Shown here one piece after another: positions 17,272-25,304 of a stretch of DNA of 33,938 nucleotides (the first letter of the stretch is position 1; the number at the start of each line of letters is the position of its first letter). This DNA comes from Candidatus Izemoplasmatales bacterium. GTDB taxonomy: Bacteria > Bacillota_I > Bacilli_A > Izemoplasmatales > Hujiaoplasmataceae. The stretch covers positions 1-33,938 of the forward strand of contig JAQUZN010000013.1 of assembly GCA_028691315.1 (NCBI GenBank), in the 5' to 3' direction. The notes under the pieces were generated by a model. It was not told the origin of the DNA, did not search any database, and saw only the letters and a program-made list of their open reading frames with translations. A program made the position numbers and the translations under genes.

Positions 17272-18324
17272 ATGATGCTTAGACCAAAAAATTGGATTCC
17301 TAATTTTCATAATATGGAATTAATACTGCAAAAAAAAGCAGCTCCAAGACCAGTATTTTTTGATTTCATCATAGGAGATGAAAAAGAAAAGATGTTGGTA
17401 GGAGAATTATATCGTCATGATACAGAATTGGAAAGAGTTGTTACAACAATTCGTGCTTTTGACAGTGCAGGGTTTGATCATGCACCAATCATTGTTAGGG
17501 GATTATCATTTGAACGAAATGGTGAAGTTCATGAAGGTGTATCGACAAAATCTTTGAATAGTGGATCGGTTATTTCTGACTGGGATTCGTATCATCAATA
17601 TAAATGGCCAGAAATAACCGATTGCGATTTTTCGATTATTGATCACGCGAGTGAGTACTTACCTAAAAATGTAAAGTTTATCCCTTTTAGTTTAGATGGA
17701 ATCTTAGAAAATACAATAGGAATTGTCGGTTTTGAAAACTTATGCTATATGGTTTATGATGACTCTGACTTAGCGGAGGCAATCTTTCAAAAAGTGGGAG
17801 AAAGAATCGAAGCATATTTTACCGAGTGCCTCAAAAAACCATCTGTTGGGGCAATCTTATGCAATGATGACTGGGGATTTAACACCCAAACCATGTTGCC
17901 ACCAGATATGCTCAGAAAATATGTGTTTCCTTGGTATAAAAAAATTGTTAAAAAGGCACATGAGTGTGGAAAATATGCAATCCTTCATTCCTGTGGCTAT
18001 TTTGGAGATATCATCGAAGACATTATTGAAGACATGAAATTTGACGGCAGACACTCTTATGAAGACAACATTGTTCCAGTAGAGAAAGCATATCAATCTT
18101 TAAACCCTAGAATTGCAATTCTAGGAGGCATTGATGTTGATTTTTTAGCTAGAGCAACAATTCCAAAAATTATTGAACGGACAAAAAATGTTTTAACTAT
18201 GACAAAAAAATCAGGTGGGTATGCTCTTGGAAGCGGAAATTCGATTCCAGATTATATTCCTAATGACCATTACAAAGCATTTCTCACAGCCGCTCTAGAA
18301 ATGGGTGATTTTACATATGAATAA
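17272..18324 (+). CDS. URO-D-fold methyltransferase, corrinoid system (paralogue 2)
   Basis: This 350-residue protein is clearly of the uroporphyrinogen-decarboxylase superfamily. Its LHSCGYFGDII motif gives His239 and Cys241, the H-x-C pair used for zinc in MtaA/MtbA-type methyltransferases. At the place of the third ligand the sequence reads GSGN (Asn323) rather than GC, so the canonical thiol-activating site is incomplete. In three-component systems URO-D-fold proteins can serve as the donor-side or acceptor-side methyltransferase; this one is a reasonable candidate for the donor side (demethylase). Two ATGs (17272, 17275) are possible with a weak GAGATGA SD. Its 3' end overlaps the next gene. 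Confidence 0.87.
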   Translation: MMLRPKNWIPNFHNMELILQKKAAPRPVFFDFIIGDEKEKMLVGELYRHDTELERVVTTIRAFDSAGFDHAPIIVRGLSFERNGEVHEGVSTKSLNSGSVISDWDSYHQYKWPEITDCDFSIIDHASEYLPKNVKFIPFSLDGILENTIGIVGFENLCYMVYDDSDLAEAIFQKVGERIEAYFTECLKKPSVGAILCNDDWGFNTQTMLPPDMLRKYVFPWYKKIVKKAHECGKYAILHSCGYFGDIIEDIIEDMKFDGRHSYEDNIVPVEKAYQSLNPRIAILGGIDVDFLARATIPKIIERTKNVLTMTKKSGGYALGSGNSIPDYIPNDHYKAFLTAALEMGDFTYE

Positions 18325-19312
18325 AAAAGAATGGATTAATCATATCAAAAATAATAGACAGTTGTCATTGCCGGTATTATCTTTTCCGGCAGTGCAACTG
18401 TTAAATATTACAGTTAAAGATTTAGTAAGTGACAGTACTTTACAAGCTAAAGCAATGGATGCAATTGCACACAGGTATTCAATGAGTGCTTCGTTATCAA
18501 TGATGGATCTAAGCGTTGAAGCAGAAGCTTTTGGCGCAGAAGTACGATATTTTGATATGGATGTTCCAACTGTCATTAAAACGAAAATTGAAACAATGGA
18601 AGATGTTGATAACTTATTAGTTCCTGAAATCGGAACAGGTAGGACTAAAACATATATTGAAGGTATTCGTCAGGCGAAATCTTTGATTACTGACATTCCT
18701 GTTTTTGCGGGAGTGATTGGACCATTCTCTTTGTCTGGAAGACTAATGGATATGACTGAAATTATGGTCAACTGCTATATAAATCCAGAAATGGTACATG
18801 AAACACTAACAAAAGCATCGTTATTTATTAAAAATTATATTTTGAAGTTAAAAGCAGCCGGCGCTGATGGAGTCATAATGGCAGAACCTGCTGCAGGGCT
18901 TCTATCACCTGAAATATGTCAGGAGTTTTCATCAAGGTACATTGCTGACATTGTAAAAGATGTAAATAGTGATGATTTTGTATTTATCTATCACAATTGT
19001 GGAAATGTGATTCCTTTGGTTGATACGATGTTAAGCATAAAAGCAGATATCTATCATTTTGGCGATGCAATAAATATGGAAAACATATTGCGCTTAATGC
19101 CTGCCGATACTGTTGTAATGGGCAACTTAAGTCCTTCTAGTGTATTTCAAAAAGGAACTGTGCAAAGTGTAAAAGACGAAACAAATCATCTGCTTGAAAA
19201 ATGTTCGATTTATGAGAACTTTATTATTAGTTCGGGGTGCGATATTCCTCCACTTACTCCAATTGAAAATATTGATGCATATTTTGAAACAGTATCAAGT
19301 TTTTATAAATAA
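18317..19312 (+). CDS. URO-D-fold methyltransferase, MtaA/MtbA-like (paralogue 3)
   Basis: About 331 residues. This paralogue keeps the full zinc-site pattern of MtaA/MtbA-type methylcobamide methyltransferases: HNCG with His226 and Cys228, and SSGCDIPPLTP with Cys308. It is therefore the best candidate for moving the methyl group from the corrinoid protein to an acceptor. The acceptor (a thiol, or tetrahydrofolate as in acetogens) is not evident from the window. The ATG at 18317 overlaps the previous stop by 8 bases; a GTG at 18305 is an alternative with no better SD. It is the last gene of the operon, followed by a weak terminator. Confidence 0.88.
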   Translation: MNKKEWINHIKNNRQLSLPVLSFPAVQLLNITVKDLVSDSTLQAKAMDAIAHRYSMSASLSMMDLSVEAEAFGAEVRYFDMDVPTVIKTKIETMEDVDNLLVPEIGTGRTKTYIEGIRQAKSLITDIPVFAGVIGPFSLSGRLMDMTEIMVNCYINPEMVHETLTKASLFIKNYILKLKAAGADGVIMAEPAAGLLSPEICQEFSSRYIADIVKDVNSDDFVFIYHNCGNVIPLVDTMLSIKADIYHFGDAINMENILRLMPADTVVMGNLSPSSVFQKGTVQSVKDETNHLLEKCSIYENFIISSGCDIPPLTPIENIDAYFETVSSFYK

Positions 19313-19332
19313 AAAACTAATATTTATTAATC

Positions 19333-19376
19333 GAAAAAGAGAAGATTTTTTGAAAATATTTTCTTTTTCTTTTTTA
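19333..19376 (+). terminator. Probable terminator of the corrinoid/sugar operon
   Basis: GAAAAAGAGAA (19333-19343) pairs with TTTTCTTTTTC (19359-19369) at 10 of 11 positions and is followed by T-rich sequence. The stem is AT-rich, so the call is moderate. The rest of 19313-19510 shows only the promoter of the next gene. Confidence 0.5.
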
Positions 19377-19481
19377 TATTCAGTTTGTAAATACCGATTT
19401 TTGTATCGTATATCTCTATAATTAATATTATGGATTGCTTCAATTCATTAGACATTACACTCTTTATCATAGTTAATTTTA

Positions 19482-19490
19482 TGATATAAT
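19482..19490 (+). promoter_or_regulatory. Extended -10 promoter for the esterase gene
   Basis: TGATATAAT combines a TGn extension with a perfect TATAAT (19485-19490). No good -35 is seen, which is usual for extended -10 promoters. The start codon is at 19511, so the untranslated leader is very short. Confidence 0.6.
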
Positions 19491-19510
19491 ACACGAGATG
19501 GAGGATAATT

Positions 19511-20281
19511 ATGTTAGAAACATTTGAAGTATACATACCAACAACAAAAGCCCAACGTACGATACGTGTCTATGTACCAGATACATGCTGTGAACTTTCT
19601 CCTTGTGATATTTTATTTATGCATGATGCTCAAAACTTATTTGATGATGCAATGAGTTATCATGAAGTATCATGGCGTGTTCAAGATGCAATAGAACAAT
19701 CAAAATACAACCATCTTATCGTTGTTGGAATTGATAATCATCCAGAAGAGCGCATGAATGAATATAGTCCATATGAAACAGCAATAGACTTAAAAGATCG
19801 TTTTATTAATGGCTCTGGTGGTAAAGGATACCAATATATTGATTTTATTGTAAAGGAATTACTACCAATTATTAAAAGCAAGTATTCTACGACAGAAAAC
19901 TATTTTATGGCAGGTAGTTCAATGGGCGCATACATATCAATGTTTGCAGCAATGAAATATCCTGCCCTTTTTCAGGTGATTGGTTCATTCTCAGTTGCTT
20001 CTTGGTTCAATGAAAAATTATTTTTAGAAGCTCTCAATCAATCAAAACTAAATATTAATACAAAATTTTGGGTTACAGTTGGATCTCAAGAATCGTCATC
20101 TAGTTCTATTGAAGAATTTCCTGAAATCTATATAAACAACTCTAAACATCTTGTAGAAACATTAAAAAATAAAGGGATTAAAACAATTTATTTTGAGATT
20201 AATGATGGTGCACATAATGAACGCCAATGGATGGAGTTGTTTCCAAAATTTCTAGATTTTATATACAAAAAAGTAGTATGA
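19511..20281 (+). CDS. Esterase family alpha/beta-hydrolase (Fes/esterase-D type)
   Basis: The 256-residue cytoplasmic protein shows the putative-esterase fold: an N-terminal beta region (TFEVYIPTT..RTIRVYVPD), the FMHDAQNLFDD segment, VVGIDN, and the nucleophile elbow GSSMG with Ser137. A C-terminal GAHNERQW supplies the likely catalytic His. Members cleave acyl esters of sugars, phenolics or siderophores, and some are alpha-glycan-linked acyl esterases. It has its own extended -10 promoter directly after the corrinoid operon. Whether it removes ester groups from the same glycans is a guess. The SD GGAGG (about 19500-19504) precedes the ATG. Confidence 0.85.
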   Translation: MLETFEVYIPTTKAQRTIRVYVPDTCCELSPCDILFMHDAQNLFDDAMSYHEVSWRVQDAIEQSKYNHLIVVGIDNHPEERMNEYSPYETAIDLKDRFINGSGGKGYQYIDFIVKELLPIIKSKYSTTENYFMAGSSMGAYISMFAAMKYPALFQVIGSFSVASWFNEKLFLEALNQSKLNINTKFWVTVGSQESSSSSIEEFPEIYINNSKHLVETLKNKGIKTIYFEINDGAHNERQWMELFPKFLDFIYKKVV

Positions 20282-20287
20282 TATAAA

Positions 20288-20326
20288 CTACGAGAAGTAG
20301 CTGTTCTTAAGTAACAGGTATTTTTT
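20288..20326 (+). terminator. Probable tandem-hairpin terminator of the esterase gene
   Basis: A small hairpin (CTAC 20288-20291 / GTAG 20297-20300) is followed by CTGTT (20301-20305) / AACAG (20313-20317) and then a run of six T. Stems are short, so confidence is moderate. The next 120 bases show no gene. Confidence 0.4.
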
Positions 20327-20447
20327 AAAATTTCTATCCTATTTTTTCATTTGTCTTTCTATATTAAAAAAACTGTTCGCATTCTTTTTTGCTTCACTTC
20401 ATTCATCAAAAAGCATAAAACGAAATGGTTCATACTTTTATCTCTAC

Positions 20448-20481
20448 AAAAAAAAGATGCTAGTATTTTACTACTAACATC
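20448..20481 (-). terminator. Rho-independent terminator for minus-strand pheA
   Basis: Read on the minus strand, GATGTTAGTA (from 20481 to 20472) pairs with TACTAGCATC (20465 to 20456) with one mismatch and is followed by eight T (20455-20448). It is about 150 bases downstream of the pheA stop. Confidence 0.75.
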
Positions 20482-20553
20482 TATATTTCTTATTATTCTT
20501 TTTTATAGTGTTCGTAATTAAACTATTGTTTTGGCGATTTGTGATATAAAATT

Positions 20554-20632
20554 GACTGAAATCTAAAAATCAAGATTTACTCATCTAATCCTATTTAGTG
20601 AAGATAAAACTTCACAACCGCAGATTTCAGTC
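20554..20632 (-). other. Structured 3' RNA element directly after pheA
   Basis: An 11-base perfect inverted repeat, GACTGAAATCT (20554-20564) and AGATTTCAGTC (20622-20632), encloses two smaller hairpins: AAATC/GATTT (20567-20578) and GTGAAG/CTTCAC (20598-20615, 6-base loop). The outer stem ends at the base next to the pheA stop codon. The shape is a three-way-junction-like fold ahead of the regular terminator. Its role is unknown; mRNA 3' protection is one possibility. Confidence 0.55.
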
Positions 20633-21439
20633 TTATTCTCTAACTGGACAAACGCCAATTACTTGAATCGAATATGCATCATTTGGTTTTGAAAGAATTG
20701 AAATCACATAATCTCGTTTATTTTCACTCAGTATGATTTCAAGAAAGAAATGATAATTGCCCATATGTTCTCTTGTTGGACGGCTGAGAATGGATGTTAA
20801 GTTGATGTTATTTTTTTTGAATGTGGATAAGATATCATATAGTAGACCAGGTCTGTCAATTACAGGTGTGACGATAAATGTGACTCTATAGCTTTTAGAA
20901 GGAAGAATGATTTGTTTTTTAGAGACAATGACAAACCTTGTTTGATTGTCTTGTGTATCCGCAACATTTCTAAGAAAACAAGGCTTGTCATCGTTTACTA
21001 GATGCGATGGGACAATTGCTGCGTCTCCAAACGCATTACCTTTGATTGCCTCATAAGAAGATGTATTACTTTCTGTCAGGATAATCGCGGATTTACTCAT
21101 TTTCTTTATTAAGTCAAGACATTGTCCTTTGGTAGCGAATTGTACATAAAGTCGTTTCACTTTTTCAAGAGATGATATGTTTCCAATTAAAGAAAAAGCG
21201 ATTGGAAGATTGATTTCATCAATTATTAAAAGATTATTTTTGAAAATACCATCAAGTGATGGCTGAATATATCCATCAAGCGTATTTTCAATTGGAACAA
21301 TTCCTAATTCATCATTTTTAACTGTTGATAATACATCTTCTATCGATGAAAGATATGTTGCTTGATCATTTTTACTTTTTATTTTTTGAAAGGCAAGGTC
21401 CGTAAACGTACCTTCAGGTCCTAATACGATGTAGTTCAA
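20633..21439 (-). CDS. pheA: Prephenate dehydratase
   Basis: The 269-residue enzyme converts prephenate to phenylpyruvate in phenylalanine synthesis. The N-terminal YIVLGPEGTFTDLAFQ, the GIVPIENTLDG block and the catalytic NQTRFVIV (TRF motif, about residue 165) define the dehydratase domain. A C-terminal ACT domain follows (RPGLLYDIL, then LTSILSRPTREHMGNYHFFLE, the ESRP-like effector site) and would bind Phe for feedback control. A GTG at 21448 opens the frame, but the SD AAGGAAG (minus strand, 21454-21448) touches it and lies 8 bases before the TTG at 21439, which is therefore the likely start. It stands alone, not with other aromatic genes. Confidence 0.92.
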   Translation of the reverse strand: MNYIVLGPEGTFTDLAFQKIKSKNDQATYLSSIEDVLSTVKNDELGIVPIENTLDGYIQPSLDGIFKNNLLIIDEINLPIAFSLIGNISSLEKVKRLYVQFATKGQCLDLIKKMSKSAIILTESNTSSYEAIKGNAFGDAAIVPSHLVNDDKPCFLRNVADTQDNQTRFVIVSKKQIILPSKSYRVTFIVTPVIDRPGLLYDILSTFKKNNINLTSILSRPTREHMGNYHFFLEIILSENKRDYVISILSKPNDAYSIQVIGVCPVRE

Positions 21440-21469
21440 AAAAATCACTTCCTTAAATTTATTAAAAGT

Positions 21470-21475
21470 ATTTTA
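21470..21475 (-). promoter_or_regulatory. Candidate -10 box of pheA
   Basis: On the minus strand the sequence TGGTAAAAT gives an extended -10 (TAAAAT at 21475-21470) about 30 bases ahead of the TTG start. The -35 is weak. Confidence 0.4.
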
Positions 21476-21565
21476 CCATAAAACAATCATTTTGAATCTA
21501 AAAAAAGGAATTTATAAAATATCTATCACTCTCCTTAAGAACTATCAAATTTTTCATATTTAGAG

Positions 21566-21596
21566 ACTTCATTCTAAGATGATACTAGAATGAAGT
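21566..21596. repeat. 11-base perfect inverted repeat between pheA and the HAD gene
   Basis: ACTTCATTCTA (21566-21576) and TAGAATGAAGT (21586-21596) are separated by 9 bases. Neither strand has a strong T tail, and the flanking genes diverge, so a terminator is not needed here. It may be an operator for one of the divergent genes. Confidence 0.6.
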
Positions 21597-21625
21597 GATT
21601 TATTTCGTTATCTTCTATAAAGTAA

Positions 21626-21634
21626 TGGTATAAT
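21626..21634 (+). promoter_or_regulatory. Extended -10 promoter for the HAD gene
   Basis: TGGTATAAT holds a TGn extension and a perfect TATAAT (21629-21634); no clear -35. The ATG is at 21679. Confidence 0.6.
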
Positions 21635-21678
21635 ATCATTTAAGAATATATAATTAACTTATACTAAATGGTGATAAA

Positions 21679-22488
21679 ATGGCTGATAAAAACAAACAAA
21701 ATCTATTTCAAAAAAAACTCTTTCTTCTCGACATGGATGGAACAATCTATATCGATAATCATCTAATTGATGGAACTTTAGATTTACTTAGTTACATCAA
21801 TCAAATAAATGGAAGAAGCATTTACATTACCAATAACTCTTCTAAATCAGTTCTTGATTATGTGAAGAAACTATCTTCACTTGGAATCAATGCGACTCCT
21901 GGTGATTTTTTCACATCTTCCATGGCAACATCTTTTTACTTAAAGGAAAACTACAAAGATAAACTAGTGTATGTTATGGGTACAGCTTCTTTAATCAAAG
22001 AATTATCCTCAGGTGGTGTAAGAACAACCACTGACTTAAAAGACCCTGTAGAAGTCGTTTTACTCGGATATGATACAGAATTAACATACAGTAAACTAGA
22101 AGATGTTTGTATCCTATTAAAACAAGATCTACCTTACATAGCCACAAACCCAGATATGGTTTGTCCTACTTCCTATGGCTATGCTCCTGATTGCGGGTCT
22201 TTTGCGGATATGATTTATAACGCCACTAAAAAACGTCCCTATTTCATTGGAAAACCCAATCCAATGATGCTTCAATATGCAGTTTCTATGGCAAACGCAA
22301 CTTTAGGAGAAACCATGGTTATCGGTGACCGCCTTTATACGGATATTGCAAGTGGTAAAAATGCAGGTATCTCTACAGTATGTGTCTTATCAGGTGAAGC
22401 CACATTAGAGGATGTTAACTTAAGTGATATTAAACCAGACTATGTTTTTCCCAGTGTAAAAGAACTATTAATTGAATTAAAAAAGTAA
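21679..22488 (+). CDS. HAD-IIA family phosphatase (NagD/p-nitrophenylphosphatase-like)
   Basis: The 269-residue protein has the HAD motif I as LDMDGTIY (Asp nucleophile pair about residues 18 and 20), motif II in ITNNSSKS, a cap domain of the C2/IIA type in the middle (VVLLGYDTELTYSKLED), then GKPNPMM and motif IV as VIGDRLYTDIASGKNAG. Such enzymes dephosphorylate small sugar phosphates or nucleotides, or relieve phosphoglycolate and similar damage. It is a single-gene unit with its own promoter and terminator. The precise substrate cannot be read. Confidence 0.92.
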   Translation: MADKNKQNLFQKKLFLLDMDGTIYIDNHLIDGTLDLLSYINQINGRSIYITNNSSKSVLDYVKKLSSLGINATPGDFFTSSMATSFYLKENYKDKLVYVMGTASLIKELSSGGVRTTTDLKDPVEVVLLGYDTELTYSKLEDVCILLKQDLPYIATNPDMVCPTSYGYAPDCGSFADMIYNATKKRPYFIGKPNPMMLQYAVSMANATLGETMVIGDRLYTDIASGKNAGISTVCVLSGEATLEDVNLSDIKPDYVFPSVKELLIELKK

Positions 22489-22491
22489 TTC

Positions 22492-22522
22492 AGGAAGAGA
22501 AAAATCTCTTCCTTTGTTTTTA
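22492..22522 (+). terminator. Rho-independent terminator of the HAD gene
   Basis: Perfect 9-base stem AGGAAGAGA (22492-22500) / TCTCTTCCT (22505-22513) with an AAAA loop, followed by TTGTTTTTAT. Confidence 0.92.
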
Positions 22523-22550
22523 TAAATATTTTTTTTTCAAACAACTAATA

Positions 22551-22578
22551 TTCCAAATGGCTTTACAAATGTTATAAT
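22551..22578 (+). promoter_or_regulatory. Promoter of the GPH symporter gene
   Basis: A perfect TATAAT lies at 22573-22578, with TTCCAA at 22551-22556 as a modest -35 (16-base spacer). The strong SD AGGAGGTGG (22599-22607) and TTG start follow closely. Confidence 0.6.
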
Positions 22579-22611
22579 GATACTATATATAAACTACTAG
22601 GAGGTGGCATA

Positions 22612-23988
22612 TTGTCTGAATTAAAGAAAAAATCAAGATTTATTGATTTATTACTATTTAGTGGAAATGAAACTGCCACAACCGCAAGTTTTAATTTAGT
22701 TTCTTTTTTCTTTATCTTAATGATGACGGATAATTTGCTCCTTGGCGCAATTGGTGCCGGTATTATCTTTTCTGCTAGTCGGATTTTAGATGCTTTTACT
22801 GATCCTTTAATTGGGACTTTAATCGATAAAACAATTACGAAATATGGAAGATACAGACCCTTTATTTTAATTGGATCTGTTACACTTAATTTAGGTATTC
22901 TTTCTATCTTTGGTGGCTTCATTCATTTTCAATCTGATTCCTTAATGTATCTATGGATTATCATTTGGTACATTGTTTATATAATTGGCTATACATTTCA
23001 ATCAGCTTGTACAAGGTCCGCTCAAACTATCATTACCAATGATCAGTTTCAGCGTCCATTACTAGGCGCATTATTATCTAGTTTTTCTTATTTATTCTAT
23101 GGTATTTTTGCGATTGTTGCGATTCCTTTTGTCAATTCTTTTCCTGGAGGATATTCCAATCCTTTAGGATATCGATATCTTTCCTTAGTTGTGATTGGCG
23201 TAAATCTAGTTTTAACAATTTTAGCTGTTATTGGTTTACGAACAATGGATAAAAAAGAAAGTTACACTAAGATTCTTGACGCAAAAAAAGTAACTTTAAA
23301 ATCAATGTTTTCTTTAATTAAGCGAAATGGACCATTAAAAGCATTAATTATCGCTGCTGGGACAAATAAATTTGCCCAGCTTATTACATCCACTTCAATG
23401 GTAATGTTTTTCACCTATACTGTAAGAGATATTGCGGCTCAAAAAATAGTGGCTTCTTGGGGATTACTCTTTGGCATCATTGGTGTACTGGTTGGATTAG
23501 TGGTTGCGTCTTTATTTGATAGAAAGAAATCTTTTCTCTTAGGAACTTATTTGGGATTATTATTTCCAATTGTCATTATTATTATCAGACCGTTTTCACC
23601 AGAACTTGAATGGTTATTCCTTGGATTATTAGTGGCGATTATATTCGCCACTGCAGTTGCTTCATCTAATGTATTACCACTCATTGCTGATGTGGCAGAT
23701 TATGAGTATTATGTCAATAAACAATACATTCCAAGTGTTGTTGGGACAACGTTTTCTTTAGTAGATAAATTAATGTCTTCTTTAAGTGGTGTTATTCTAG
23801 CAGCGGTATTGACTTATATTGGATACACTGCGGGGATGGACCCTACTTCAAGAGCATTTTGGGGATTCTTCGCAATGGTTATTATTATTCCTGCACTAGG
23901 TCACCTTGCATCTATTCTTGCATTTAGATTTTATCCAATCACAAAAACATTTTATCATCAAATGATTATCGATAAAGACAAGGCATAA
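22612..23988 (+). CDS. MFS transporter of the GPH (glycoside-pentoside-hexuronide) symporter family
   Basis: The 458-residue protein has about 12 hydrophobic segments. The N-terminal half has the GPH/MelB pattern: a polar G-N-E in the first helix, then SRILDAFTDPLIGTLIDKT followed by GRYRPFIL, which matches the Asp-bearing cation site and loop of the family. It probably co-transports a sugar or glycoside with a cation. The start is TTG, supported by an ideal SD 7 bases upstream (GGAGG 22600-22604). It lies alone between the HAD gene and alr. The substrate is not predictable. Confidence 0.92.
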   Translation: MSELKKKSRFIDLLLFSGNETATTASFNLVSFFFILMMTDNLLLGAIGAGIIFSASRILDAFTDPLIGTLIDKTITKYGRYRPFILIGSVTLNLGILSIFGGFIHFQSDSLMYLWIIIWYIVYIIGYTFQSACTRSAQTIITNDQFQRPLLGALLSSFSYLFYGIFAIVAIPFVNSFPGGYSNPLGYRYLSLVVIGVNLVLTILAVIGLRTMDKKESYTKILDAKKVTLKSMFSLIKRNGPLKALIIAAGTNKFAQLITSTSMVMFFTYTVRDIAAQKIVASWGLLFGIIGVLVGLVVASLFDRKKSFLLGTYLGLLFPIVIIIIRPFSPELEWLFLGLLVAIIFATAVASSNVLPLIADVADYEYYVNKQYIPSVVGTTFSLVDKLMSSLSGVILAAVLTYIGYTAGMDPTSRAFWGFFAMVIIIPALGHLASILAFRFYPITKTFYHQMIIDKDKA

Positions 23989-24007
23989 TGAATTAACCTT
24001 TTTTCGA

Positions 24008-24036
24008 TTGGATTCACTTTAGTAAAATGCTATAAT
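24008..24036 (+). promoter_or_regulatory. Promoter of alr
   Basis: TTGGAT (24008-24013), a 17-base spacer and TATAAT (24031-24036). The SD GAGGGA (24058-24063) and TTG start at 24069 follow. Confidence 0.75.
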
Positions 24037-24068
24037 CAATCTAATAAAAATAGAATTGAGGGATTTAT

Positions 24069-25169
24069 TTGATTAAACTAGAACGAGCTTATGCTACAAT
24101 TTCAAAAGATACACTAATCCATAATTACCAAGCATTTGAAACACTTGTTGGTCAAGATACCCTCGTGATGTCCGTTGTCAAAGCGGATGCATATGGGCAT
24201 GGTTCTATCGAGGTATCGAAAGCTTTAGAACAAGCAGGATGTACTTATTTTGGTGTTGCTTGTCTTGAAGAAGCAATCGAGTTAAGAAATGCTGGAATTA
24301 AAGCGAACATCTTAATTTTTGGCCGAACGGATTTAGCTAACATCAAATATATTCATGAGTATAATTTGATTCAAACCATCATTAGTTATGAATATGCCCT
24401 TGAAATCGACGAATGTGGAATTGATATTGATGCCCACATCAATATCGATACGGGAATGTCGAGACTTGGTATTTATACCCATGAAGAATCTGATATCGAA
24501 AATACAATACTCGAGTTCAGAAAAATCGCTAAACTCGACCACATTAACATTGAAGGAATCTACACCCATTTCGCAGATGCAGACAATGTAGATGATACAT
24601 TCACAAAAAAACAGTTTAAGATATTTAACACGATTGTCCAGACTTTAAAGAAAGACCATGTTTGCCATGGCATTTGCCACTGTGCAAACACCAGCGCAAC
24701 TTTAAGATTTCCAGAAATGAAACTAAGTATGGTCCGAATAGGCATTGGACTATACGGATACCCTCAAGTAAAAACAAACATAGAGTTATTACCAGTGATG
24801 AGTCTTTATGCTGAAGTTGAAGATATCCATCATTTAAAACCAAACGATTCTGTTAGTTATGTTCGCAGGTACTATGTAACAGAAAATAAAACCATCGCGA
24901 CAATCGCCATTGGCTACGCCGATGGCTACTTACGAGGTTCCACAAATAATGACTATTTTATATATAATGGACATAAGTTAGAAGAAGTAGGAACCATCTG
25001 TATGGATGCTTGTATGGTAGATGCAACAGGTACAAACATTAAAATTGGTGACTATGTAGAAGTCTTTGGAGAAAACAAAACAGTTTCGGTTATTGCGAAA
25101 CACTTAAATACCATTGAGTATGAAGTACTCTGTGGTATTGGTAAAAGAATCCACCGTATTTATAAATAG
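24069..25169 (+). CDS. alr: Alanine racemase
   Basis: The 366-residue PLP enzyme interconverts L- and D-alanine for peptidoglycan. The PLP lysine is Lys38 in VVKADAYGHG. INIDTGMSRLGI, the GIYTHFADAD segment, ATIAIGYADGY and the C-terminal-domain GTICMDACMVD are all characteristic. The length is normal for the family. The start is TTG with a GAGGGA SD and its own promoter, and a terminator follows. An intact alr suggests that the organism makes D-alanine and probably a cell wall, unlike true mollicutes. Confidence 0.97.
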   Translation: MIKLERAYATISKDTLIHNYQAFETLVGQDTLVMSVVKADAYGHGSIEVSKALEQAGCTYFGVACLEEAIELRNAGIKANILIFGRTDLANIKYIHEYNLIQTIISYEYALEIDECGIDIDAHINIDTGMSRLGIYTHEESDIENTILEFRKIAKLDHINIEGIYTHFADADNVDDTFTKKQFKIFNTIVQTLKKDHVCHGICHCANTSATLRFPEMKLSMVRIGIGLYGYPQVKTNIELLPVMSLYAEVEDIHHLKPNDSVSYVRRYYVTENKTIATIAIGYADGYLRGSTNNDYFIYNGHKLEEVGTICMDACMVDATGTNIKIGDYVEVFGENKTVSVIAKHLNTIEYEVLCGIGKRIHRIYK

Positions 25170-25176
25170 TAGAAGC

Positions 25177-25224
25177 GAGCTTTTAAAGACTTTTGATTAA
25201 AAAGACTTTAAAATGCTCTTTTTT
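25177..25224 (+). terminator. Rho-independent terminator of alr
   Basis: GAGCTTTTAAAG (25177-25188) pairs with CTTTAAAATGCTC (25206-25218) with one bulged base, followed by six T. Confidence 0.85.
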
Positions 25225-25304
25225 CATGTTCTTATTTTTATAATTTTTTTTATGTAGATATTCATTAAAGTTAACAAAAGATAAGTGACGCCTAGCACAA
25301 TTAA

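Noticed and set aside
10419-19312. The three URO-D-fold genes read as heme biosynthesis (HemE).
   Set aside because: There are three divergent copies in one operon with a corrinoid protein, two carry H-x-C motifs of methyltransferases, and no other heme gene is near.
22572-22922. A 116-codon minus-strand frame over the GPH symporter start.
   Set aside because: It is a shadow of the symporter gene and covers its promoter and SD; no family is recognised.
23985-24006. Terminator between the GPH symporter and alr.
   Set aside because: Only a 4-base AAGG/CCTT pairing with a long loop precedes the T run, too weak to call.
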